This document shows positions 1 through 5,473 of a stretch of 11,396 nucleotides of DNA, in pieces; position 1 is the stretch's first letter, and every line of letters starts with the position of its first letter. Below the pieces are notes generated by a model. It did no database searches. It was not told the DNA's origin and saw only the letters and a program-made list of their open reading frames with translations. Origin of the DNA: Elusimicrobiota bacterium (GTDB lineage Bacteria; Elusimicrobiota; Elusimicrobia; UBA1565; UBA9628). Location of the stretch: positions 1 to 11,396 of the forward strand of contig JACQBB010000090.1 of NCBI GenBank assembly GCA_016194625.1. Direction: 5' to 3'. The position numbers and the translations under genes are program-made.

Positions 1-579
1 CCGTTCTACGCCGAGGGCGGCGGCCAGGTCGGCGACACCGGCGACCTGATCGCGGCCGACGGCTCGCGCGTGCTGGCCCGCGTGGCCGACACGCAGAAGC
101 ACGGCAAGGTGTTCGTGCACATGGTCGAGCTGGGCGCCCGCCTGCTGGTGGGCACCGAGGTGGTCGCGCGCGTGGACGCCGAGCGCCGGGCGCGCATCAT
201 GCCCCACCACACCGCGACGCATCTCATGAACGAGGCGCTCAAGCGCGTGCTCGGGACGCACATCCGCCAGGCCGGCTCCTACGTGGGCCCGGACAAGCTG
301 CGCTTCGACTTCACCCACCCGCACGCGCTGACCCCGGAGCAGATCGCCGAGATCGAGCGCATCGTCAACGCCGAGATCAAGGCCGCGCACCCGGTCGTCC
401 CCAAGGTCCACCCGATCGCGAAGGTCGCCGAGTTCGGCGCGACCACGCTCCTCGGCGAGGACTACGGCTCCGACCCGCGCTTCCTGCTGCGGGCAAGGCG
501 GTCGAAGAGCACGCGGCGGCCCTGCACGCCGCCAAGGTCAAGGCGCTCGCGGAGCTCGAGGCGCGCCAGCTCGAGCTGA
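1..579 (+). CDS. alaS: Alanyl-tRNA synthetase, editing-domain fragment (5' end outside window, frame broken near 483-492)
   Basis: AlaRS charges tRNA-Ala with alanine in the cytoplasm and hydrolyses mischarged Ser/Gly-tRNA through its editing domain. The window opens inside the gene at the conserved FYAEGGGQVGDTG segment that starts the editing region. It continues through HHTATHLMNEAL (codons from 205), whose HxxxH supplies two of the four zinc ligands of the editing site, and VLGTHIRQAGSYVGPDKLRFDF. Homology runs in frame 1 to GEDYGSDPRFLL, about position 488. The frame stays open to 579, but the residues after about 490 are basic, unrelated translation of another frame. The CxxxH motif (CGGTH in most AlaRS), which supplies the other two zinc ligands, should follow here and is absent. 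The protein resumes in frame 3 at about 492 (next entry). The family assignment is very secure; the break is either a real deletion or an assembly error. Confidence 0.93.
   Translation, partial: PFYAEGGGQVGDTGDLIAADGSRVLARVADTQKHGKVFVHMVELGARLLVGTEVVARVDAERRARIMPHHTATHLMNEALKRVLGTHIRQAGSYVGPDKLRFDFTHPHALTPEQIAEIERIVNAEIKAAHPVVPKVHPIAKVAEFGATTLLGEDYGSDPRFLLRARRSKSTRRPCTPPRSRRSRSSRRASSS
483..492 (+). other. Deletion junction in alaS
   Basis: The left-hand AlaRS frame (frame 1) ends its homology at PRFLL and the right-hand frame (frame 3) begins at about AGKAVEEH. The join therefore lies within roughly 483-492. The protein on both sides is undamaged and highly conserved in style, with no stop codons or drift. 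This points to one clean loss event rather than progressive decay. Confidence 0.75.
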
Positions 580-1055
580 TCGAGTCCATCGCCGCCCTCG
601 GCGGCAAGGCCGCCCCCGCGGCGACCCGCGCCGAGGCGGACCTGAAGGCGCACCTCAAGCAGCTGGAGAGCCGGCTCGGCGCGCTGAAGGCGAACAAGCT
701 CGCCGCGCAGGCGGAGGCCGGCAAGAAGGTGCTCGAGGTCAAGGGCGTGAAGGTGTGCGTCCAGCGCCTGGACGGCGCCGACCCCAAGTCCCTGCGGGGC
801 CTGTCGGACAAGATCAAGGCCGAGGTCGGCTCGGGCCTGGTCTTCCTGGCCGCGCCCGGCGCGGGCAAGCTCAGCTTCGTGCTGGCCGCGACGCCCGACC
901 TGGCCGCCAAGGGCGTGGACGCCGCCAAGATCGCCAAGGCCTTCGCCGCCGCCAACGGCGGCTCGGCCGGCGGACGCGCCGATTTCGCCCAGGGCGGGGC
1001 CGCCGACGCCGACTGGGACAAGACCGTCGCGAGCCTGACCGCCCTCATCTCATAA
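492..1055 (+). CDS. alaS: Alanyl-tRNA synthetase, C-terminal fragment (coiled coil and DHHA1 domain) after frameshift
   Basis: This is the continuation of alaS in frame 3. It starts with GKAVEEHAAALHAAKVKAL, which normally follows the RRIEAVTG motif at the end of the editing domain. Next come a charged helical linker and then the DHHA1 domain (about 729-1055) with VQRLDGADPKSLRGLSDKIK and the glycine-rich NGGSAGGRADFAQGG motif that binds the tRNA elbow in this family. There is no good start codon of its own near the junction; the first in-frame candidate is a GTG at 729, so independent translation of the full fragment is unlikely. Between this part and the upstream fragment about 40-50 codons are missing by comparison with the E. 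coli protein as I remember it, plus one extra base (net loss of 3k+1 nt). The stop TAA at 1053-1055 overlaps the ribosome binding site of the next gene, so the two form an operon. Confidence 0.9.
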   Translation, partial: GKAVEEHAAALHAAKVKALAELEARQLELIESIAALGGKAAPAATRAEADLKAHLKQLESRLGALKANKLAAQAEAGKKVLEVKGVKVCVQRLDGADPKSLRGLSDKIKAEVGSGLVFLAAPGAGKLSFVLAATPDLAAKGVDAAKIAKAFAAANGGSAGGRADFAQGGAADADWDKTVASLTALIS

Positions 1056-1060
1056 AGGAG
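1054..1060 (+). promoter_or_regulatory. Ribosome binding site overlapping the alaS stop codon
   Basis: AAAGGAG lies 5 nt before the ATG at 1066 and shares bases with the TAA stop of alaS (1053-1055). Translation of the 86-residue protein is therefore probably coupled to alaS. It fixes the start of that gene at 1066. Confidence 0.8.
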
Positions 1061-1065
1061 ACGCC

Positions 1066-1326
1066 ATGCCCATCCCTCAGGACCTCGCCGCCCAGATCGA
1101 GGCCGCGTTCGACTACCGCGGCCACGTGACGCTCACCCTCGCCGACGGCAAGACGCTCGAGGGCTTCCTGTTCAACCGGGAGCTGGCCCCGCTCAAGGGC
1201 GAGGCCTACGTCGAGGTCATCCCGAAGGACTCCGAGGAGCGCGTGCGCCTCGCCGCGAAGGACCTGAAGGCGGTCGCGCTGACCGGCAAGGACTTCGCCG
1301 CCCCGTTCGTCCCGCCCGCGAAGTAA
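1066..1326 (+). CDS. Uncharacterised 86-residue protein, possible Sm-like beta barrel
   Basis: I do not recognise a named family. The 86-residue product is a soluble protein with no signal peptide or membrane segment. After a short helix (about residues 1-15) the sequence runs YRGHVTLTLADGKTLEGFLFNRE, then VEVIPKDSEERVRLAAKDLKAVALTGKDFA. This alternation of short strands, with a G-x-V-T-L-x-L-x-D-G-x-x-x-x-G pattern, resembles small Sm/LSm-like barrels in which a loop between strands handles RNA or peptide. That comparison is inference from pattern only. The start is fixed by AAAGGAG 5 nt upstream. It sits 10 nt after alaS and is almost surely co-transcribed with it; whether it helps tRNA charging or RNA handling cannot be told from the sequence. 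Confidence 0.82.
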   Translation: MPIPQDLAAQIEAAFDYRGHVTLTLADGKTLEGFLFNRELAPLKGEAYVEVIPKDSEERVRLAAKDLKAVALTGKDFAAPFVPPAK

Positions 1327-1329
1327 GCC

Positions 1330-1959
1330 TCAGCGGAAGTTGCGCACGGAGTCGGCGGGGGCCTCGCCGACGCGCGAGACGCGCGAGGACACGCCTGGAC
1401 GGGCCGCCGGCGGCGTCGACGCGCCCAGGCGCGCCGCCGAGCCGGGGGCCGCGGGCGTGGGCGCCGAGGCCTTCGCCGCGGCGGACGCCGGCGCGTCCTG
1501 CACGGCGGCGGAGGCAGAACTGGTCGTCTCCCCGCGGCCGTACACCGTGAAGGTCCGCAGCTTCGTGGAGAGGTGCTTGCGCCAATCGCCGCCGGCGCTC
1601 GCGTCGGCGGGCGCGTCGGTGATCTGCTCGGACGGGCGCGGCTGGTCGGCCGCCGCGACCGGGACGCGGATCTCCTGGTCGGCGACCTCGGGGATGGCGA
1701 ACATGCGGTCCTGGGCGACCCTGGCCTCGTCCACGGGGCGGACCGGGACCACCCGGGTCCGCACGGCGACCTGGCGCGGCGCCGGCGCCATGCCGAGCGC
1801 CTCGCGCGCGGCCGCCTTGAAGGTGTCCACCAGGCGGCCGTTGCCGTTGAAGTCCATGAACAGCAGCGCGTAGGCGATCACGAACACCACCGCCCAGCCG
1901 GCCGCCGTCTCCACCGCCTCCGACACCCAGCTCAACGCTTCCTTGACCTTGGGGGCCAT
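1330..1959 (-). CDS. Single-span membrane protein with Ala/Pro/Ser-rich tail, unknown function
   Basis: The product has 209 residues. A short charged N-terminal helix (KVKEALSWVSEAVETA) leads into one clear membrane segment at about residues 20-36 (AGWAVVFVIAYALLFMDF). A hydrophilic remainder follows, mostly low-complexity Ala, Pro, Ser and Val-Arg repeats, with a short ordered-looking part around KHLSTKLRTFTVYGRGE. The reading frame stays open to an ATG at 2064. I chose the ATG at 1957-1959 because a good promoter (TATACT, 17-nt spacer, TTGCGC) lies between the two and because the first 35 residues of the longer version are not protein-like. The start has no Shine-Dalgarno and sits 6 nt after the -10 box, so the mRNA is probably leaderless. 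It converges on the alaS operon (3 nt between stops) and diverges from the gene at 2108. No function can be assigned; the length and tail suggest a cytoplasm- or periplasm-facing tether. Confidence 0.8.
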   Translation of the reverse strand: MAPKVKEALSWVSEAVETAAGWAVVFVIAYALLFMDFNGNGRLVDTFKAAAREALGMAPAPRQVAVRTRVVPVRPVDEARVAQDRMFAIPEVADQEIRVPVAAADQPRPSEQITDAPADASAGGDWRKHLSTKLRTFTVYGRGETTSSASAAVQDAPASAAAKASAPTPAAPGSAARLGASTPPAARPGVSSRVSRVGEAPADSVRNFR

Positions 1960-1965
1960 GCGCTC

Positions 1966-1994
1966 AGTATAGGCCCGCGACCCGCGGCGCGCAA
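1966..1994 (-). promoter_or_regulatory. Promoter of the membrane protein gene, leaderless type
   Basis: On the minus strand the sequence reads TTGCGC (1989-1994), a 17-nt spacer, then TATACT (1966-1971). The ATG (1957-1959) follows after only 6 nt. Transcription starting about 7 nt after the -10 box would begin at or next to the A of the ATG, so no leader or ribosome binding site is possible. Confidence 0.72.
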
Positions 1995-2003
1995 GTGGTG
2001 AAC

Positions 2004-2040
2004 ACCGACTTTTTACCGGGAATACCGTCTTTTTTCCGAG
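2004..2040. repeat. Two tandem T-tract repeats in the divergent promoter region
   Basis: Two 17-nt copies, 2004-2020 and 2024-2040, match at 14 of 17 positions (ACCG-w-CTTTTT-w-CCG-r-G). They repeat with a 20-bp period, about two helical turns. They are the only AT-rich patch in this area and lie 10 to 46 nt upstream of the -35 box of the minus-strand promoter. They could be an UP-like element, an intrinsic bend, or a paired operator serving one or both divergent genes. Confidence 0.6.
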
Positions 2041-2071
2041 GCGACGCAACGACGAAAACGACACCCTCCCC

Positions 2072-2101
2072 CTGGCGCGGACGCGGTTCTCCCGTTATGC
2101 T
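2072..2101 (+). promoter_or_regulatory. Promoter of the HicA-domain gene operon, leaderless type
   Basis: A TATGCT -10 box at 2096-2101 is followed by exactly 6 nt and then the ATG at 2108. The -35 region is weak (CTGGCG at 2072-2077, 18-nt spacer). No Shine-Dalgarno is present. The arrangement is the same as at the divergent gene on the other side and at the lipoprotein gene at 6358. Confidence 0.6.
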
Positions 2102-2107
2102 ACGGTC

Positions 2108-3373
2108 ATGAGCCGGCGGACCCCGCTCCTCGCCGCTTGTCTGCTCGCGCTGTGGCCGCGCGCCGTGTGCGCCGCGGTCGCGCGCTCGGCCCCGCTGTAC
2201 TCCGCCCCCGGCGAGGCGTGGAGCGGCGCCGTCGGCGGCGCGCTGTCGGGAGGGGCCGGCGCCGCCGCGCTCGCCCCGGCCCTCGCGCCGCTGGCCGCGC
2301 CGGGTCTCTCCCCCGCCGGCTACGCCCCGGTCGTCGCCCAACTGCAGGGCGCGCTCGCGCTCACGCCTCAGGCCTTCGCCGCGCTGCCGCTGCACGAGCG
2401 CCGCTCCGCGCTCGAGCTCGCGCTGGAGGAGGCGCAGAGCGACCTGCGCGTCAAGGCCTTCGCGCTGGTCGAGCGCGCCAACGCGATCGCGGCCCCGGAC
2501 AAGAGCCTCGACAAGGAGGGCCGCGCGGAGCTGTACCGCGTCGTCGCCCAGCTCCAGGAGCTGGAGCGCGACTACGGGCCGCTCGTCCCCGAGGACTCGC
2601 GCGGCCTCGTCGCCGACGCGCGCGGCCGCGCCGCGGCGCGCGCGGTGGAGGTCCGCGACGAGCTCCTCGGCCGCCGCGCCAAAGCCTTGGCCGCCGCTCT
2701 CGCCGGGGCCGGCCGCGACGAGCCGTCCGCCGCCGCGGCCGCGCGCGCCGCCCTGCCCCGCCCGAGCAACGGCGCCGTGCACCTCGCCGCCGAGATGCGC
2801 AACCACGTCAAAGGCTGGAAGCTGCGCGACCTCGACTCCCTGCTCGTCGGCTACGGCTTCGTCCTCAAGGAGGGCTCGAACCACCGCAAGTACGAGTTCC
2901 CGGGCATGAAGCCGCAGATCGTCCCCCGCCACAAGGACGCCGAGATCAGCGCCGCCTACATCGCCGACGCCCTGGAGGCCATCGACGAGATCGAGAGACG
3001 CCGCGCGGGGACGCCGGCCGACGCGCCCGCGCCGCCGCCGCTCGCCGCGACCGACGGCCCCGGCCGCTGGGTGGACCTGACCTCCCTCTCCGTCCTGCTC
3101 GGCGAGGAGAGCAAATCCAAGCCGAAGGCCCGTCCGGAGACGGAGGCCGCGCCGCGGCCCGTGGAGGCGCGTCCGCAGAAGCCGAAGAAGGCCGCGCTGG
3201 CCCCGGCGACGCCGCGCCCCGCGCCCGCGCCGAAGGCCGAGCCGCCCGCGCCGGCCCCGAAGACGCCGCCCGCCGCGCCGCCGACCGCCGCTCCCGCCGA
3301 GCCCGAGCCGTCGCGCCCCACGCTGGGCGACAAACTGCGCGGATTGTGGCAGAATCTGCGCGGACCCCGGTGA
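2108..3373 (+). CDS. Exported protein with an embedded HicA-like (dsRBD-fold) domain
   Basis: The 421-residue product has an N-terminal signal peptide (MSRRTPLLAACLLALWPRAVCA, cleavage likely near residue 22) and then an Ala/Gly/Pro-rich stretch to about 75. A charged helical region follows at about 80-215. A compact domain at about 235-300 (WKLRDLDSLLVGYGFVLKEG, SNHRKYEFPGM, IVPRHKDAEIS) matches the HicA toxin layout: helix, GSNH with the catalytic-type His at residue 259, a strand, PRH at 273-275, then a helix. HicA proteins are cytoplasmic mRNA interferases paired with HicB; no HicB follows here. After it comes a Pro/Ala/Lys low-complexity tail (about 335-405) and a short amphipathic end. 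Export and lack of an antitoxin make an ordinary toxin role doubtful; it may be an RNA- or ligand-binding reuse of the fold. The start follows a -10 box by 6 nt. It is the first gene of a coupled three-gene operon. Confidence 0.82.
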   Translation: MSRRTPLLAACLLALWPRAVCAAVARSAPLYSAPGEAWSGAVGGALSGGAGAAALAPALAPLAAPGLSPAGYAPVVAQLQGALALTPQAFAALPLHERRSALELALEEAQSDLRVKAFALVERANAIAAPDKSLDKEGRAELYRVVAQLQELERDYGPLVPEDSRGLVADARGRAAARAVEVRDELLGRRAKALAAALAGAGRDEPSAAAAARAALPRPSNGAVHLAAEMRNHVKGWKLRDLDSLLVGYGFVLKEGSNHRKYEFPGMKPQIVPRHKDAEISAAYIADALEAIDEIERRRAGTPADAPAPPPLAATDGPGRWVDLTSLSVLLGEESKSKPKARPETEAAPRPVEARPQKPKKAALAPATPRPAPAPKAEPPAPAPKTPPAAPPTAAPAEPEPSRPTLGDKLRGLWQNLRGPR

Positions 3374-3549
3374 TCCCCGAGACCGTCGCCGAACTCGCCG
3401 CCCTAGGCCTCCTCGCATACGCCCTCTACCGGGCGCTGGAGCCTTTGCGCGCGCGCCTCGAGAGGCTCATCCTCCGCCGGCTCGACCCGGCGAAGGCGGA
3501 CATCGTGGACGCCGAGATCGTCTCACGTCCGCGCAAGGACAAGGAGTGA
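3370..3549 (+). CDS. Small membrane protein (59 residues), unknown function
   Basis: The gene begins with GTG at 3370, overlapping the TGA of the previous gene as GTGA, so translation is probably coupled by re-initiation. The product has one hydrophobic helix (about residues 5-25, ETVAELAALGLLAYALYRAL), then a basic amphipathic helix (RARLERLILRRLDP) and a charged tail ending in PRKDKE. Its own 3' end carries the AAGGAG that serves the next gene. I recognise no family. Its place between an exported protein and an SPFH membrane scaffold suggests a small membrane accessory of one of them; this is inference from position. Confidence 0.75.
   Translation: MIPETVAELAALGLLAYALYRALEPLRARLERLILRRLDPAKADIVDAEIVSRPRKDKE
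3541..3546 (+). promoter_or_regulatory. Ribosome binding site deciding the SPFH gene start
   Basis: AAGGAG lies 5 nt before the ATG at 3552. It favours that ATG over the GTG at 3546, which would overlap the site itself. The site is inside the last codons of the 59-residue gene. Confidence 0.8.
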
Positions 3550-3551
3550 AC

Positions 3552-4451
3552 ATGGCCAAAGTCGAGCTTCCGTCGGACCCCGAGGGCATCGCCAAACTCG
3601 GCAGCCGCGTCCTGACCGCCGCCGTCGCCTTCGTCGCGCTGACCGTCCTGCTCAGTTCCTACACGATCATCTCTCCCGGCTACACGGGCGTCATCTTCAA
3701 CATCTGGACGGGCTCCCTGCGCACCGTCGGCCAAGGCATGGCCGTGCGCATGCCCTACATCACCCGCGTGCAGAGCTACCCGACGGCCCTTCGCACCTAC
3801 ACGATGGTCATGCGCTCCGGCGAGGGGTCGTCCTCCAACGACGACTCGATCGACCTGCCGACGCGCGAGGGCCAGCACATCCGCCAGGACATCTCGGTCA
3901 CCTACAACACCACGCAGGAGCGGGCCGCCGACGTGTTCCGCTCGTTCCGCGGCGCGCCCGTCGACGAGATCGAGGCCACCTTCATCCGCCGGACCATCAT
4001 CACCGTCGCCCAGAACGCCGCCGGCCAGATGTCGTTGTCCGAGATCATCTCCGCGAAGCGCGGCGACCTTCAGGCCAGCGTCGAGCAGAAGCTCCAGGGC
4101 GAGCTCGCGAAGATGGGCTTCAGCCTGGACAAGGTGAACCTGGGCGCCAGCCACCTCCCGCCGGCGATCGAGAACCAGATGCAGCAGAAGATGGCCGCGC
4201 AGCAGCAGGCCCAGCAGGCGGAGTACGAGCTCCAGAAGCAGGAGACCCTGGCCAAGGCCGCCGTCGCCCAGGCGCAGGGCGAGGCGCAGTCGGTCCTGGT
4301 GCGCGCGAAGGCCCAGGCCGAGGCCAACCGCCTGCTCAACGCCTCGCTGAGCCCGACGCTCGTCAACTACCGCGCGGTGGACAAGTGGAACGGCGTCCTG
4401 CCGACGGTCACGAGCGGGGCGACCCCCTTCATCGACCTGCGCAAGCCCTGA
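3552..4451 (+). CDS. SPFH/band 7 (prohibitin-like) membrane protein
   Basis: The 299-residue product has an N-terminal cytoplasmic lead of about 17 residues, one membrane helix at about 18-38 (VLTAAVAFVALTVLLSSYTI), then the SPFH domain. The domain opens with SPGYTGVIFNIWTGSLRTVGQGMAVRMPYI and includes TREGQHIRQDISVTYN and the SLSEIISAKRGDLQASVEQKL segment. A Gln/Ala-rich coiled coil follows (about 205-265: QQKMAAQQQAQQAEYELQKQ and the AQGEAQSVLVRAKAQAEANR repeat). It closes with the YRAVDKWNGVLPTV motif common in the prohibitin branch. Such proteins form large ring-shaped membrane scaffolds that organise lipids and control membrane proteases such as FtsH. It is closer in layout to prohibitin than to flotillin. 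There is no HflK/HflC pair here. It is the last gene of the operon; its role relative to the exported HicA-domain protein is unknown. Confidence 0.92.
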   Translation: MAKVELPSDPEGIAKLGSRVLTAAVAFVALTVLLSSYTIISPGYTGVIFNIWTGSLRTVGQGMAVRMPYITRVQSYPTALRTYTMVMRSGEGSSSNDDSIDLPTREGQHIRQDISVTYNTTQERAADVFRSFRGAPVDEIEATFIRRTIITVAQNAAGQMSLSEIISAKRGDLQASVEQKLQGELAKMGFSLDKVNLGASHLPPAIENQMQQKMAAQQQAQQAEYELQKQETLAKAAVAQAQGEAQSVLVRAKAQAEANRLLNASLSPTLVNYRAVDKWNGVLPTVTSGATPFIDLRKP

Positions 4452-4501
4452 GGCGAGGGCCCAGAAAAGGATAGGCCGTTAGGCCCAGGCATCTAGGCCC
4501 T

Positions 4502-4540
4502 TCGGACGCCATATTCCTGTATAATACGGCGTCGGACGCC
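4502..4540 (+). promoter_or_regulatory. Promoter of the HExxH gene with flanking 9-bp direct repeats
   Basis: A consensus TATAAT -10 box lies at 4520-4525; no convincing -35 hexamer is seen at normal spacing. The 9-mer TCGGACGCC occurs at 4502-4510 and again at 4532-4540, a 30-bp period (about three turns) that brackets the -10 box and the expected start site near 4532. A poor -35 with bracketing repeats is a common layout for activator- or repressor-controlled promoters. Confidence 0.6.
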
Positions 4541-4556
4541 GCGAGGGGTCGCGGCG
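4537..4556 (+). promoter_or_regulatory. Hairpin in the 5' leader of the HExxH gene
   Basis: CGCCGCGA and TCGCGGCG form a perfect 8-bp stem closed by a GGGG loop. It would sit at the very 5' end of the transcript if transcription starts near 4532, about 10 nt before the ribosome binding site GGAGG (4567-4571). An upstream palindrome GGCGTC-G-GACGCC (4528-4540) shares bases with its left arm, so the two cannot form together. A role in mRNA stability or translation control is inferred. Confidence 0.5.
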
Positions 4557-4576
4557 AGAAGTCCCTGGAGGTGTCC

Positions 4577-5473
4577 ATGGTCCGCTCCACCGCTCGAGGT
4601 CTCCTGGCCTTGAGCCTGCTCGCCCTCGCCGCGCCCTCGTTCGCCGATCCCGGCTATTTCGACGGAACCGCCGGCGCCGCCCTCCCGGGCGTGGACTTCG
4701 CGCCCGTCCGCGCCGCGGCCGCCGCCGCGAAGGTCTCCGCGCAGGCCGCGCCGTCCGAGTCCGCGCAGTCCGGCGCCGACCTGTACGTCTTCACCAAGGA
4801 GGAGGCCGCCGCGGCCAAGCAGAAGTTCGGCTTCCGCGAGCGCTCCGCGCGCGGCTGGACCTTCGACTCCGACGTCCCGGCCGACATCCAGAAGCAGATG
4901 CTCGCCGACCTCCAGTTCATGTACGGGCTGAAGGGCTCGGGCGCGACGCCGCTGCACCGGAAGATCTTCGGGCCGGTGGACGGCTCCTCCTACCAGAAGT
5001 TCTTCGAGAGCCGCGTCACCGCCATCGGCATGAACGGCTGCGGCAACGGCAACGCGGTCGCCTGCGTGATCCCGTTCCGCGACCCGTCGAAGATGTGGCT
5101 GACCAAGAACTTCATCAAGTTCAGCCACCCGCAGGTCTCGCGCATGATGGTCGTCTACCACGAGGCGCGCCACACCGAGACGCGCAACGGCAACTGGCCG
5201 CACGCGACCTGCCCGACCCCGTTCCTGGACGAGAACGGCAAGGACAAGAAGAGCATCTGGACCGGCGCGATGCTGGAAGGCGAGCCGGCCTGCGACGAGA
5301 CGCCGCTCGGCTCCTACGGCTCCTCGACGATCCTGCTCAAGAACATCCAGAAGAACTGCTCGAACTGCACCGACAAGGTGAAGATGGACGCCGGGCTGTA
5401 CGCCGACGACCAACTGGGGCGCATCATCGACGACGGCGCCAAGGCCGAGATGAAGGACGACTTCGCCAAGTGA
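4577..5473 (+). CDS. Secreted cysteine-rich protein with HExxH metalloprotease-like motif
   Basis: The 298-residue product begins with a signal peptide (MVRSTARGLLALSLLALAAPSFA). The mature part includes a short Ala-rich lead and a compact domain from about residue 70. At 195-199 it reads HEARH, an HExxH zinc-binding motif preceded by the hydrophobic MMVVY expected of the active-site helix. Third-ligand candidates are H209 (GNWPH) or acidic residues in LEGEPACDETP; the family is not one I can name, and it is not a metzincin (no HExxHxxGxxH). Six cysteines (NGCG, VACV, HATC, PAC, NCSNC) fit disulfides outside the cytoplasm. The ATG at 4577 is chosen because GGAGG (4567-4571) sits 5 nt upstream; a GTG at 4571 overlaps that site. 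The stop overlaps the next gene start (GTGA), so the two are coupled and may act together at the cell surface. Peptidase activity is unproven. Confidence 0.8.
   Translation: MVRSTARGLLALSLLALAAPSFADPGYFDGTAGAALPGVDFAPVRAAAAAAKVSAQAAPSESAQSGADLYVFTKEEAAAAKQKFGFRERSARGWTFDSDVPADIQKQMLADLQFMYGLKGSGATPLHRKIFGPVDGSSYQKFFESRVTAIGMNGCGNGNAVACVIPFRDPSKMWLTKNFIKFSHPQVSRMMVVYHEARHTETRNGNWPHATCPTPFLDENGKDKKSIWTGAMLEGEPACDETPLGSYGSSTILLKNIQKNCSNCTDKVKMDAGLYADDQLGRIIDDGAKAEMKDDFAK

Noticed and set aside
1845..1880. EF-hand or dockerin-like DFNGNGRLVD in the single-span membrane protein
   Set aside because: The spacing partly fits a calcium loop, but the final acidic ligand is absent, there is only one copy, and the motif directly abuts the membrane helix.
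3010..3320. Repeat array in the Pro/Ala/Lys-rich tail of the HicA-domain protein
   Set aside because: It is compositional low complexity with no fixed period at DNA or protein level.
1964..3418. Minus-strand open frame of about 484 codons opposite the HicA-domain gene
   Set aside because: Its translation is Arg/Gly-rich low complexity, it has no ribosome binding site, and the plus-strand gene has a signal peptide, domain and promoter.
4452..4510. Terminator after the SPFH gene, from repeated TAGGCC motifs
   Set aside because: The repeats are mostly direct, form only short stems and are not followed by a T-run.
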